9,505 nt of DNA from Conexibacteraceae bacterium (GCA_009785395.1 WQWK01000057.1:1-9505), one strand, 5' to 3'; shown: positions 1 to 6,512, counted from the stretch's first letter. The notes: a model not told the origin generated them from the sequence alone. Program-made: numbers and translations.

Positions 1-2
1 CG

Positions 3-593
3 GTGCTCGACGACGTGCGCCGCTCCGCACTGATGAAGGCGCAGGAGATCAGCGCGCTGCGGGCGCAGACGCTCGAGGACAACCGCGAGCAGCTGATCGC
101 CGCCGCGGAGGAGCTGCGGGACGTGTTCGCCGCCGGGGGCAAGCTGCTGGCGCTCGGCAACGGCGGCTCGGCGACGGACGCGATGGACCTCGTCGCGGAC
201 TGCCGCGCGGCCGGCCACGCCGCGATCGACCTCACCGAGGACCCGTCGATCATCACCGCGATCGCCAACGACATCGGCGTTGACGCGATCTTCGCACGGC
301 AGGTGATCGCCTACGGAGTCACCGGAGACGCCGCGATCGCGCTGTCCACCTCCGGGAACTCGACGAACCTGATCGCCGCCCTGGAGGAGGCGCGGCGGCG
401 GCGCCTGATGACGGTCGCGCTGGTCGGCTACGACGGCGGGCGGATCGGCGCCGAGGCGCTCGCCGACCATGTGATCGTGACCCGCTCCGAGCACATCCCC
501 AGGATTCAGGAGGCCCAGGCCACGGCCTACCACGCGCTCGTGGAGCTGGCGGGCTCGCGCGAGCTGCCCGCATCCGGCGAGCTGTCGCAATGA
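3..593 (+). CDS. SIS-domain protein, GmhA-like (phosphoheptose isomerase family), hydrogenase-operon paralogue
   Basis: The sequence resembles sedoheptulose-7-phosphate isomerase (GmhA), a cytosolic SIS-fold enzyme of heptose biosynthesis. An N-terminal helix leads into the glycine-rich loop GNGGSATDA (residues 52-60). Next come TAIANDIGVDAIFARQV, the phosphosugar-binding STSGNS (115-120) and a C-terminal RIQE...H helix. The 196 residues match the family length (about 190-195). The C-terminal metal-site pair is kept (Q169 and H177, spaced like Q172/H180 of E. coli GmhA). The N-terminal pair, normally His and Glu in an HxxxE arrangement, reads Asp62 and Asp66, so catalysis may be altered or lost. 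The GTG start lies at the window edge; the true start could be further left or the ATG at 33. The gene overlaps hypF by 4 bp (ATGA). That context suggests a hydrogenase-linked role rather than lipopolysaccharide synthesis. The family is clear; the substrate is unknown. Confidence 0.85.
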   Translation: MLDDVRRSALMKAQEISALRAQTLEDNREQLIAAAEELRDVFAAGGKLLALGNGGSATDAMDLVADCRAAGHAAIDLTEDPSIITAIANDIGVDAIFARQVIAYGVTGDAAIALSTSGNSTNLIAALEEARRRRLMTVALVGYDGGRIGAEALADHVIVTRSEHIPRIQEAQATAYHALVELAGSRELPASGELSQ

Positions 594-3073
594 GCGTCGA
601 GGCCCCGCAGCGCCGCGAGCATGTCCGGGTCACCGGCACCGTCCAGGGGGTGGGCTTCCGCCCCTACGTCTACCGGCTGGCCGCTGAGCTCGGCCTCGGC
701 GGCTGGGTGCTGAACGACTCGCAGGGTGTGCTCGCCGAGGTCGAGGGACCAGGCGGCGCGGTGGAGGTCTTTCTGCGGCGGCTGCCGGTGGAGTCGCCTC
801 CGCTGGCGGTGATCGAGCGGGTCGAGGCATCGCCGGTGCCGGTCACCGGCGATGCCTCGACCTTCGCGATCCGCCCGAGCCCACAGGGCGGCGATCGTGA
901 CGCGCCGGTCAGCGCTGACAGCGCCACCTGCGACGAGTGCCTGCGCGAGCTGGACGACCCCGGGAACCGGCGTCACCGCTATCCGTTCATCAACTGCACC
1001 AACTGCGGCCCGCGCTTCACGATCGTGCGCGACGTCCCCTACGACCGGCCGCTGACGACGATGAGCGGCTTCCGGATGTGCCCGGCCTGCCAGGCGGAGT
1101 ACGACGACCCGGGCGACCGCCGCTTTCACGCCCAGCCGAACGCCTGCCCGGTGTGCGGGCCGTCGGTGAGCCTGGTCGCCGCGGACGGATCTGCCGTTGA
1201 GCGCCGGGGCGGCCGGGATCCGCTGGCCGCCGCCGCGGCGGCGATCCGGGCCGGCGCGATCGTCGCGATCAAGGGGCTCGGCGGCTACCACCTGGCGTGC
1301 CGCGCGGACGACGAGCGCGTCGTCGCGCGGCTGCGTGCCCGCAAGCACCGCGAAGACAAGCCGTTCGCGTTGATGGTCCGGTCTGTGGAGGTTGCCGCCC
1401 GGCTCGTCGAGCTGTCCGCCGAGGACGCGGAGCTCCTGAGCTCTCCCGCGCGCCCGATCGTGCTCGCGCCGAGGCGGGTGTCCGGTGCCGTCGCCGACGC
1501 GGTCGCTCCCCGGGCCGGCGAGCTCGGCGTGATGCTCGCCTACGCGCCGTTGCATCACCTGCTGCTGTCCGACCTGGCCGTTGACGGCGTCGACACGGTG
1601 GTGATGACCAGCGGCAACGTCTCCGATGAGCCGATCGCCTACGAGGACGAGGACGCGCGCGAGCGGCTCCTGCTCGGGAACATCGCCGAGCTGCTGCTCA
1701 CCCACGACCGGCCGATCGAGACGCGGACCGACGACTCGGTCGCACGCGTGATCAGGCTCGGCGGCGGCCCGGCTCCGCTCGGCGCTGCCCCGGCTTCCGG
1801 CGGCGCCGCCCCGGCTTCCGGCGGCGCCGCCCGGGCCCGCCCGATGCTGATCCGGCGCTCACGCGGGTACGTCCCGGCCAGCATCGCCCTCAGGACCCCG
1901 GCCGCGCAGCCGATCCTCGCCTGCGGCGCCGAGCAGAAGAACACGTTCTGCCTGGCCAGCGGCCCCCGCGCCTGGGTCAGCCACCACATCGGCGACCTCG
2001 AGAACTATGAGACGCTGCGCTCGTTCACGGTCGGGATCGAGCACTTCGAGCGGCTGTTCGACGTCAGCCCCGCGGTCATTGCGCACGACCTGCACCCCGA
2101 GTACCTGTCGACCAAGTATGCCGTCGAGCGCGGGCTCGAGCTGATCGGGGTGCAGCACCACCACGCGCACCTCGCGGCGTGCCTGGCCGAGCACGGCGAG
2201 ACAGGCCCGGCCGTCGGGGCGATCTTCGACGGAACCGGCCTCGGGCTCGACGGCGGCATCTGGGGCGGCGAGCTTCTGCTCGGCGACCTCGCCGGCTTCA
2301 GCCGGGTCGGTTCGCTGCGCTCGGTGCCGCTCCCGGGCGGCGCCGCGGCGATCCGCGAGCCGTGGCGGATGGCGTGTGCATGGCTGTGCTCGCTGGACTC
2401 TGACCTGGACTCCGCCCTGGGCTCGAACTCAGGCGAATCACCCGCCGTGATTCCCCCGATCCCACACGCGCTCCGGGATCAGGTCGCCCCCCGTCGCTGG
2501 GAGCTGGTAGCGCAGCTGGTACGCAGCGGTGTCGGTTCCCCGCAGACGAGCAGCATCGGCCGGCTGTTCGACGCCGTCGCCGCGATCTGCGGCGTGGCGG
2601 CCGTCGTCAACTACGAGGGGCAGGCGGCGATCGAGCTGGAGGCCTGCTCCGCGCGTTCCGATCACGGCCGCTACGAGATCACGGTCACGCCCGGCGCGGA
2701 TGGGCTGCTGTCGCTCGATCCGCGCCCCGGCCTGCTCGAGCTGGTGCGCGACCTCGAGCGCGGGGCGACCGCGGCGGTCGCGGGAGCGCGGTTCCACGCC
2801 GGGCTGGCCGCAGCGACGGTGAAGGCGTGTGCTGAGGCGGCGTGGCGTGCCGGGGTCGACCTCATTGTGCTCTCGGGCGGGGTCTTCCAGAACCGGCGGC
2901 TCACCGAATCGGTGGTGCCGGGTATCGAGGCGGCGGGGCTGCGCGTCCTGCTGCCGCAGCTTTTGCCGCCCGGCGACGGCGGCATCTCCTATGGACAGGC
3001 CGCGGTCGCCGCCGAGCTGATCGCGCGCGGACACAGCGGGGGTCTCGCGCAGACCGGGGGTCACGCGCCGTGA
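590..3073 (+). CDS. hypF: [NiFe]-hydrogenase maturation carbamoyltransferase HypF
   Basis: HypF uses carbamoyl phosphate and ATP to make a carbamoyl adenylate and passes the carbamoyl group to the C-terminal cysteine of HypE, which dehydrates it to the cyanide ligand of the NiFe site. All domains are present in order. The acylphosphatase domain (about 8-95) has VQGVGFRP with catalytic Arg24 and Asn42. Two zinc fingers have ligands C114/C117/C136/C139 and C164/C167/C186/C189. The YrdC-like domain (about 210-430) has KGLGGYHLAC and KHREDKPFALM. The Kae1-like domain (about 440-810) has the metal-binding HHHAH (523-527), LSGGVFQN (761-768) and GDGGISYGQ. At 827 residues it is longer than the usual 750-780. 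The excess is mainly a Gly/Ala/Pro repeat insert near 390-417 in the YrdC-like domain and a Ser/Asp-rich segment near 600-620. ATG starts inside the previous gene's stop and there is no strong ribosome binding site, which implies translational coupling. Confidence 0.97.
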   Translation: MSVEAPQRREHVRVTGTVQGVGFRPYVYRLAAELGLGGWVLNDSQGVLAEVEGPGGAVEVFLRRLPVESPPLAVIERVEASPVPVTGDASTFAIRPSPQGGDRDAPVSADSATCDECLRELDDPGNRRHRYPFINCTNCGPRFTIVRDVPYDRPLTTMSGFRMCPACQAEYDDPGDRRFHAQPNACPVCGPSVSLVAADGSAVERRGGRDPLAAAAAAIRAGAIVAIKGLGGYHLACRADDERVVARLRARKHREDKPFALMVRSVEVAARLVELSAEDAELLSSPARPIVLAPRRVSGAVADAVAPRAGELGVMLAYAPLHHLLLSDLAVDGVDTVVMTSGNVSDEPIAYEDEDARERLLLGNIAELLLTHDRPIETRTDDSVARVIRLGGGPAPLGAAPASGGAAPASGGAARARPMLIRRSRGYVPASIALRTPAAQPILACGAEQKNTFCLASGPRAWVSHHIGDLENYETLRSFTVGIEHFERLFDVSPAVIAHDLHPEYLSTKYAVERGLELIGVQHHHAHLAACLAEHGETGPAVGAIFDGTGLGLDGGIWGGELLLGDLAGFSRVGSLRSVPLPGGAAAIREPWRMACAWLCSLDSDLDSALGSNSGESPAVIPPIPHALRDQVAPRRWELVAQLVRSGVGSPQTSSIGRLFDAVAAICGVAAVVNYEGQAAIELEACSARSDHGRYEITVTPGADGLLSLDPRPGLLELVRDLERGATAAVAGARFHAGLAAATVKACAEAAWRAGVDLIVLSGGVFQNRRLTESVVPGIEAAGLRVLLPQLLPPGDGGISYGQAAVAAELIARGHSGGLAQTGGHAP
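820..862. repeat. Perfect 19-bp inverted repeat with 5-nt loop inside hypF
   Basis: The left arm (820-838, GGTCGAGGCATCGCCGGTG) is the exact reverse complement of the right arm (844-862), with a CCGGT loop. It lies inside the hypF reading frame, in the segment joining the acylphosphatase domain to the first zinc finger (about residues 77-91). The reading frame stays open through both arms. In RNA it would form a very stable hairpin; in DNA it could extrude as a cruciform. No second copy of either arm was found in the window. A perfect stem this long with so short a loop is very unlikely by chance even at this GC content. Whether it has a function is unknown. Confidence 0.9.
1787..1828. repeat. 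Two perfect tandem copies of a 21-bp unit in hypF
   Basis: The unit occurs at 1787-1807 and 1808-1828 with no mismatch. A degenerate copy one base shorter precedes it at about 1767-1786. Each unit encodes seven residues rich in Ala, Pro, Gly and Ser (APASGGA register). The insert falls between DDSVARV and LIRRSRGYVP of the YrdC-like domain. In E. coli HypF about seven residues separate the equivalent motifs, so roughly 25 residues are added here. The 21-bp period keeps the frame, and identical third-codon bases in the two copies point to recent duplication. Confidence 0.85.
2393..2424. repeat. Short 12-bp-period repeat in hypF
   Basis: The octamer CTGGACTC occurs at 2393-2400 and 2405-2412, and a one-base variant CTGGGCTC at 2417-2424, all at 12-bp spacing. 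Together they encode LDSD-LDSA-LGSN, the start of a Ser/Asp/Gly-rich stretch (about residues 602-616) followed by proline-rich sequence in the C-terminal Kae1-like region. It looks like a flexible surface loop enlarged by slippage. Confidence 0.6.
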
Positions 3074-3360
3074 CCGAGCTCGAGCGGATCGTCTCGGCGA
3101 CCGTCTTCATCGACGGCGCCAACCACCCGTTCGGTGAGCTGACGCCGGCCCAGGTCCGCGCCCGCGCCGACGAGTTGCGGGCGGCCACAGGCTGGGGTCC
3201 GATGGCCCGCGTCGCCGCGGTGGCGCGGGCATGGCGCGAGCTGGCGATGGCGCTCGAGCGCGAGCACGCGGCCCGCGTCAGCGAGCTCGACGCGGGGCTG
3301 CTCGAGGACCTCGCGCCGCAGCTGTGGGTGGTGCCGCCGGCCGGCGGCTTGCTCAAGTGA
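3070..3360 (+). CDS. Conserved-context hypothetical protein (96 aa), probable hydrogenase accessory
   Basis: The family is not recognised. GTG (3070-3072) overlaps the hypF stop by 4 bp (GTGA), a G-rich stretch lies a few bases upstream, and codon use matches hypF, so it is very likely a real, coupled gene. The predicted protein is small and mostly helical. Residues 4-15 form a short hydrophobic strand-like start (ERIVSATVFIDG), and 17-24 read ANHPFGEL. A helix at about 25-40 follows, then a longer Ala/Arg/Glu-rich helix at about 44-78 carrying a tryptophan (W55). The tail is PQLWVVPPAGG. There is no signal peptide, membrane segment or cysteine cluster, so a soluble cytosolic protein without a metal-cysteine site is expected. 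As the last gene of a SIS-hypF operon it may help hydrogenase maturation or assembly; this is inferred from position only. Confidence 0.75.
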   Translation: MTELERIVSATVFIDGANHPFGELTPAQVRARADELRAATGWGPMARVAAVARAWRELAMALEREHAARVSELDAGLLEDLAPQLWVVPPAGGLLK

Positions 3361-3398
3361 GCGGCGGGTGCGCGCGCCGGGCCGGCGACCGCCGCTCA
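3358..3398. terminator. Bidirectional hairpin terminator between convergent operons
   Basis: TGAGCGGCGG (3358-3367) pairs perfectly with CCGCCGCTCA (3389-3398). A one-base bulge and a further T-A pair extend it, and the interior (CGCC...GGCG) is itself self-complementary. The stem begins with the TGA stop of the 96-residue gene and ends with the TCA that is the reverse-strand stop of the response regulator. The hairpin therefore fills the whole 35-bp gap and touches both stop codons. There is no T-run, as is common in high-GC actinobacteria. It is placed to end transcripts from both sides. Confidence 0.6.
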
Positions 3399-4079
3399 GG
3401 CCCGTTCGGCGTCCTGCACGAGCAGCGCGATCTGCACGCGGTTGTCCAGCTGCAGCTTGGCCAGCATCGTCGAGACGTGACTCTTGACGGTCGCGATGCT
3501 GAGATGCAGCTCACCGGCGATCGCGGCGTTCGACTTGCCCTGGGCGATCGCGCCGGCGATCTCACGGTCGCGGGGTGAGAGCTGATCGAGCATCGCCGCT
3601 GCCTCGGTGTGGCGGCCGGCGGCGTCGCCGTCGCCCGCAAGCCGGTCGATCAGGCGGCGGGTGACGGTCGGCGAGAGCATGCTCTCGCCGCAGGCGACGA
3701 GCTCGATCGCGCGCACGATCTCGGCCGGCGGGGTGTCCTTGACGAGGAAGCCGGCAGCGCCGCGCCGCAGCGCGCGCAGCACCTGATCGTCAGTGTCAAA
3801 GGTCGTCAGCACCAGCACCGCCGGCGGCTGCGGCTGGCTGTGCACGAGCTCCATCGCCGCGATCCCGTCGACCTTCGGCATCCGCAGGTCCATCAGGATC
3901 ACGTCGGCGCGATGGCGGTCGAGCGCGCCGAGCACCTCGCTGCCGTCGGCCGCCTCCCCCACGACCTCGATCCCCGATGCCCCTCCGAGCATCATCGTCA
4001 GGCCGGCGCGCACGAGCGCATCGTCGTCGACGATCAGCACGCGGACCGGGTCCTGACATCGCTCGGCGTGGGTGCTCAA
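3396..4079 (-). CDS. NarL/LuxR-family response regulator
   Basis: This is the DNA-binding partner of the adjacent histidine kinase. The receiver domain (about residues 12-130) has the acidic triad at D18/D19/D20, phosphoacceptor Asp64 in MDLRMP, switch Thr92 in LTTF and the conserved Lys114 in VKD. A linker leads to a C-terminal LuxR/GerE helix-turn-helix with LSPRDREIAGAIAQGKSNAAIA and the recognition-helix region TVKSHVSTML. From TTG at 4079 the product is 227 residues, normal for the family. I chose this start because GGAG lies 8 nt upstream and TTG overlaps the kinase stop by 4 bp (TTGA). An ATG at 4112 would need a 37-bp overlap and an unusual N-terminal extension. Likely targets are the facing ABC exporter genes and its own operon. 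Confidence 0.93.
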   Translation of the reverse strand: MSTHAERCQDPVRVLIVDDDALVRAGLTMMLGGASGIEVVGEAADGSEVLGALDRHRADVILMDLRMPKVDGIAAMELVHSQPQPPAVLVLTTFDTDDQVLRALRRGAAGFLVKDTPPAEIVRAIELVACGESMLSPTVTRRLIDRLAGDGDAAGRHTEAAAMLDQLSPRDREIAGAIAQGKSNAAIAGELHLSIATVKSHVSTMLAKLQLDNRVQIALLVQDAERA

Positions 4080-5389
4080 GCGGGCGTCTCCGGATCGCCC
4101 GCCAGGTTCCACGGCAGCGTCGCCGTCAGGCTGAAACCTCCGCTCGGCAGCTGCTCGCTCTGCAACTCCCCGCCGACGAGCGTCACCCGCTCGGCCAGGC
4201 CGACCAGCCCGGTTCCCGAGCCGACGTGCCGCTCGTCGCCGTCGCGCTCGCGCGCCGGCCTCGTCGCCTGCCCGACCCAGGGACGGTTGACGACCTCGAC
4301 CCGGACACCCGCGTCCGGGTCGCCGCCCAGGGTGATCGTCACGACCTCCCCGGGCGCGTGCTTGCGCGCGTTGGTCAGCGCCTCCTGGACCACCCGGTAC
4401 ACCGTGCGCCCGATGATCGGCGGCAGCGACTCGTCGTGCTCGATGGCATTGCGCAGCGAAACGTCCATTCCGGCCGCGCGCGACTCCTCGACGAGCCGGC
4501 CGATGTCACCGATCGTCGGCTGCGGCGGCTCCACGCCCTCGGCCCCGGTGCTCGCGCGCAGCACGCCGATCACCTCGCGCAACTCCTCCTGCGCGGCCCG
4601 GGCGCTGACCCGGATCACACCGGCGGCGCGCGCGACCTCGTCGGGCGAGGCATCCGGGTTGAACTCCAGCGCGCCCGCGTGAACGCTCAGCAGTGAGATC
4701 CGGTGGGCGAGCACGTCGTGCATCTCGCGGGCGATGCGCGACCGTTCGGCGAGCCGCGCCTCGCGCACCCGCAGCTGCTGCTCGTCCTCCGCCCGGCGGG
4801 CGCGCTCCTGCAGGGACAGCAGCAGCTCGCGCCGCGCGCGCACGTAGGAGCCGAAGCCGACGACGGCGAGCGTGAGGATGGTCCCGAACGCCAGACTAGT
4901 GAACGCGTAGCCCCTGGACCCAGATGGACCGGACCTGTAGATGCCGGCGCAGATGGCGTTGGCGACGACCGCGAGCGCCGTCAGCTGCAGCGTGCGGCGC
5001 GGCACGCAGTGCACGGCGACCGTGAGCACCGCGACGAGCGCCGCGCCGCTGGCGGCGGAGCTGAACGCCCAGAGACCCACCGTCAGCCAGCCGACGACGA
5101 GCGGGTGGCGGCGGCGAACCCACAGCGAGAGGCAGGCGATCGCGCCCAGCAGGCCGTCGATCGCGAGCAGCAGATGGCTGACCTGGTTCCGATGGGCGAT
5201 CGTCGCGCCGCTCGCGACGATCACCGCGAACCCGAACAGCGTGATGTCGACCATCCAGTCACGCAGCGAACGCGGCAGGTCGGTGCCTCCGTCCGGGTCG
5301 CGGCGGGCATCCGGGGCGCCGACGAGTGCCGGCAACAGCAGCCGTTGCCAGCGCGGCAGGCGCGAGTCAGGTGCGGCAGCAACGTTCAC
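4076..5389 (-). CDS. Sensor histidine kinase, HisKA_3 type (NarL-family partner)
   Basis: This membrane kinase senses a signal and phosphorylates the downstream response regulator. The N-terminal half is hydrophobic, with about four to six membrane segments between residues 45 and 185 and only short loops, so there is no large extracellular sensor domain. A charged coiled linker (about 185-215) precedes the HisKA_3 dimerisation box ERSRIAREMHDVLAHRISLL with phosphoacceptor His224. The ATP-binding domain shows the N box QEALTNARKHA (N340) and the G box GSGTGLVGLAERV (390-402). From GTG at 5389 the product is 437 residues. This start sits 7 nt after a good TANNNT element and has no ribosome binding site, which suits a leaderless message. 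An ATG at 5476 would add 29 unlikely residues across the regulatory repeats. The layout resembles LiaS/DesK-like intramembrane-sensing kinases that control neighbouring exporters; the signal is unknown. Confidence 0.93.
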   Translation of the reverse strand: MNVAAAPDSRLPRWQRLLLPALVGAPDARRDPDGGTDLPRSLRDWMVDITLFGFAVIVASGATIAHRNQVSHLLLAIDGLLGAIACLSLWVRRRHPLVVGWLTVGLWAFSSAASGAALVAVLTVAVHCVPRRTLQLTALAVVANAICAGIYRSGPSGSRGYAFTSLAFGTILTLAVVGFGSYVRARRELLLSLQERARRAEDEQQLRVREARLAERSRIAREMHDVLAHRISLLSVHAGALEFNPDASPDEVARAAGVIRVSARAAQEELREVIGVLRASTGAEGVEPPQPTIGDIGRLVEESRAAGMDVSLRNAIEHDESLPPIIGRTVYRVVQEALTNARKHAPGEVVTITLGGDPDAGVRVEVVNRPWVGQATRPARERDGDERHVGSGTGLVGLAERVTLVGGELQSEQLPSGGFSLTATLPWNLAGDPETPA

Positions 5390-5426
5390 CGCAACAAAAG
5401 TATGACCACGCGCGCGTTTGCGCCAG
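5389..5426 (-). promoter_or_regulatory. Probable leaderless promoter of the kinase-regulator operon
   Basis: Read on the minus strand, TACTTT (5402 to 5397) fits the actinobacterial -10 consensus TANNNT. A weak -35, CTGGCG (5426 to 5421), lies 18 nt upstream. The -10 box ends 7 nt before the GTG start, so transcription would begin at or next to the start codon. The lack of any Shine-Dalgarno-like sequence before the GTG agrees with this. Confidence 0.4.
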
Positions 5427-5438
5427 CGACTTAAGTCG
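5427..5438. promoter_or_regulatory. 12-bp perfect palindrome CGACTTAAGTCG, candidate operator
   Basis: This fully symmetric site has an AT-rich core (TTAA) that stands out from the GC-rich surroundings. It directly abuts the proposed -35 box of the kinase promoter, where a bound dimer could activate or block RNA polymerase. The binding protein is unknown; the adjacent response regulator is the obvious candidate. Confidence 0.4.
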
Positions 5439-5448
5439 ATTCCGGCGC

Positions 5449-5491
5449 CGCCAAAGGTCCCGGCGGGCATCGCCAAAGTTGCCGGCAGGCA
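5449..5491. promoter_or_regulatory. 22-bp-period direct repeat in the divergent spacer, candidate response-regulator site
   Basis: Two 21-bp copies, at 5449-5469 and 5471-5491, match at 18 of 21 positions and share the core CGCCAAAG followed by a CGGC(G/A)GGCA block. They sit in non-coding DNA between divergent genes. The 22-bp spacing is about two helical turns, so bound subunits would lie on the same face of the DNA. This arrangement suits NarL-family regulators. A second palindrome, CGCCGATCGGCG (5493-5504), follows directly but is less notable in GC-rich DNA. The rest of the spacer up to the ATPase start shows no convincing promoter for the exporter. Confidence 0.45.
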
Positions 5492-5564
5492 CCGCCGATC
5501 GGCGCTGCAAACACAGACATTCGGCGGTAGCGCGGCGGCCCGGCCTCAAGCGATGCTGCCGAGC

Positions 5565-6512
5565 ATGATCGAAGCCAAATCACTCACCAAACGCTACGAG
5601 GGCCGTGTCGCCGTACGTGACGTGTCGTTTCGCTGCGAGCCAGGCACCATCACCGGGTTCCTCGGGCCGAACGGGGCCGGCAAGTCGACGACCCTGAAGA
5701 TGCTGTGCGGGCTCGCGCAGCCGAGCGGCGGCAGCGCGTCGGTGCTCGGCACGCCGTTCGCCGAGATCCCCAACCCCGGCCGCCGGGTCGGCGTGCTGAT
5801 CGACGCCACGGCCCAGCACAGCGGCCGGCGTGGCGGCGAGGTGCTCGCCACCTCGGCGCAGCTGATGGGCGTCGACCCGGCACGCGTCGGCGCGATGCTC
5901 GAACTGGTCGGACTCGATCAGACGGCCGCGCGCAAGCGCTTCGGCCAGTACTCGCTCGGCATGCGCCAGCGCCTCGGCCTCGCGCACGCGCTGCTCGGCG
6001 ACCCGGAGGTGCTGATCCTCGACGAGCCGGCGAACGGGCTCGACCCCGAGGGCATGCGCTGGATCCGCGGGCTGCTGACGGACTTCGCCGCCCGCGGCGG
6101 GACCGTCCTGCTGTCCTCGCATCTGCTGCACGAGGTGCAGGCCACCGCCGACCGGCTGGTCGTGATCGCGCGCGGCGAGATCGTCGCCCAGGGCACCCCG
6201 ACCGAGCTGCTCGGGAACGCGAACCGCACGATCGTGCGCTCGGCTGACGGTGACCTTTCGGATCGGGTGCTGCGCCAAGCCCTCGCCGACGCGGCCATCG
6301 AGCTCAGCATCGACGCCGAGGGCGCGATCCTGACCGACGCGTCACCCGAAGACGTGGGCCGCGCCGCATTGCGGGGCGGCGTCGCCCTGGCCGAGCTGCG
6401 CCCGGCCACGGACGGGGCCAGCCTCGAGCACCTCTTCTTCCAACTCACCGCCGACCAGTCAGACCCCGACCCGGAAGATGCCAACCGCGAGCTCCAGGAG
6501 GCCACGCGATGA
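5565..6512 (+). CDS. ABC transporter ATP-binding protein (drug/antimicrobial-type exporter)
   Basis: This cytosolic ATPase powers the exporter whose permease is encoded next. The nucleotide-binding domain fills residues 1 to about 215. It has Walker A GPNGAGKST (34-42), the signature variant SLGMRQR (130-136), Walker B LILDEP with D153 and catalytic E154, the D loop NGLD, and the switch histidine in LLSSHLLHEV. The Q-loop region reads LIDATAQHSGRRG, as in actinobacterial drug-type ATPases. Residues about 215-315 form a C-terminal extension with alternating strands, typical of ATPases paired with separate ABC-2 permeases. The start is taken at ATG 5565 (MIEAKSLTKRYEG, the usual family N-terminus, 315 residues); ATG 5553 would add four residues. 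Neither has a clear ribosome binding site. The gene is divergent from the two-component system, which probably controls it. Confidence 0.95.
   Translation: MIEAKSLTKRYEGRVAVRDVSFRCEPGTITGFLGPNGAGKSTTLKMLCGLAQPSGGSASVLGTPFAEIPNPGRRVGVLIDATAQHSGRRGGEVLATSAQLMGVDPARVGAMLELVGLDQTAARKRFGQYSLGMRQRLGLAHALLGDPEVLILDEPANGLDPEGMRWIRGLLTDFAARGGTVLLSSHLLHEVQATADRLVVIARGEIVAQGTPTELLGNANRTIVRSADGDLSDRVLRQALADAAIELSIDAEGAILTDASPEDVGRAALRGGVALAELRPATDGASLEHLFFQLTADQSDPDPEDANRELQEATR

Noticed and set aside
1299..1331. A second hairpin in hypF: a 14-bp stem with one bulge and an AGCG loop.
   Set aside because: It is built from alternating CG and GAC/GTC codons for Arg, Asp and Val, which readily self-pair at this GC content. 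It is imperfect and much weaker than the repeat at 820-862.
527..1705. A 392-codon open frame on the minus strand opposite hypF.
   Set aside because: It is a composition-driven shadow of a certain hypF gene. It is rich in Arg, Gly, Ala and His and has no recognisable motifs.
3609..4682. Long plus-strand open frames opposite the response regulator and kinase.
   Set aside because: The minus-strand genes carry complete family motifs; these are antisense shadows with low-complexity Arg/Ser/Pro sequence.
5390..5476. Starting the kinase at ATG 5476.
   Set aside because: The extra 29 residues cover the proposed promoter and palindrome and are not kinase-like; GTG 5389 fits the promoter.
5418..5564. 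Extending the ATPase upstream to TTG at 5418.
   Set aside because: This would add 49 residues unlike any ABC ATPase and would translate the palindrome and direct repeats. ATG 5565 gives the standard N-terminus.
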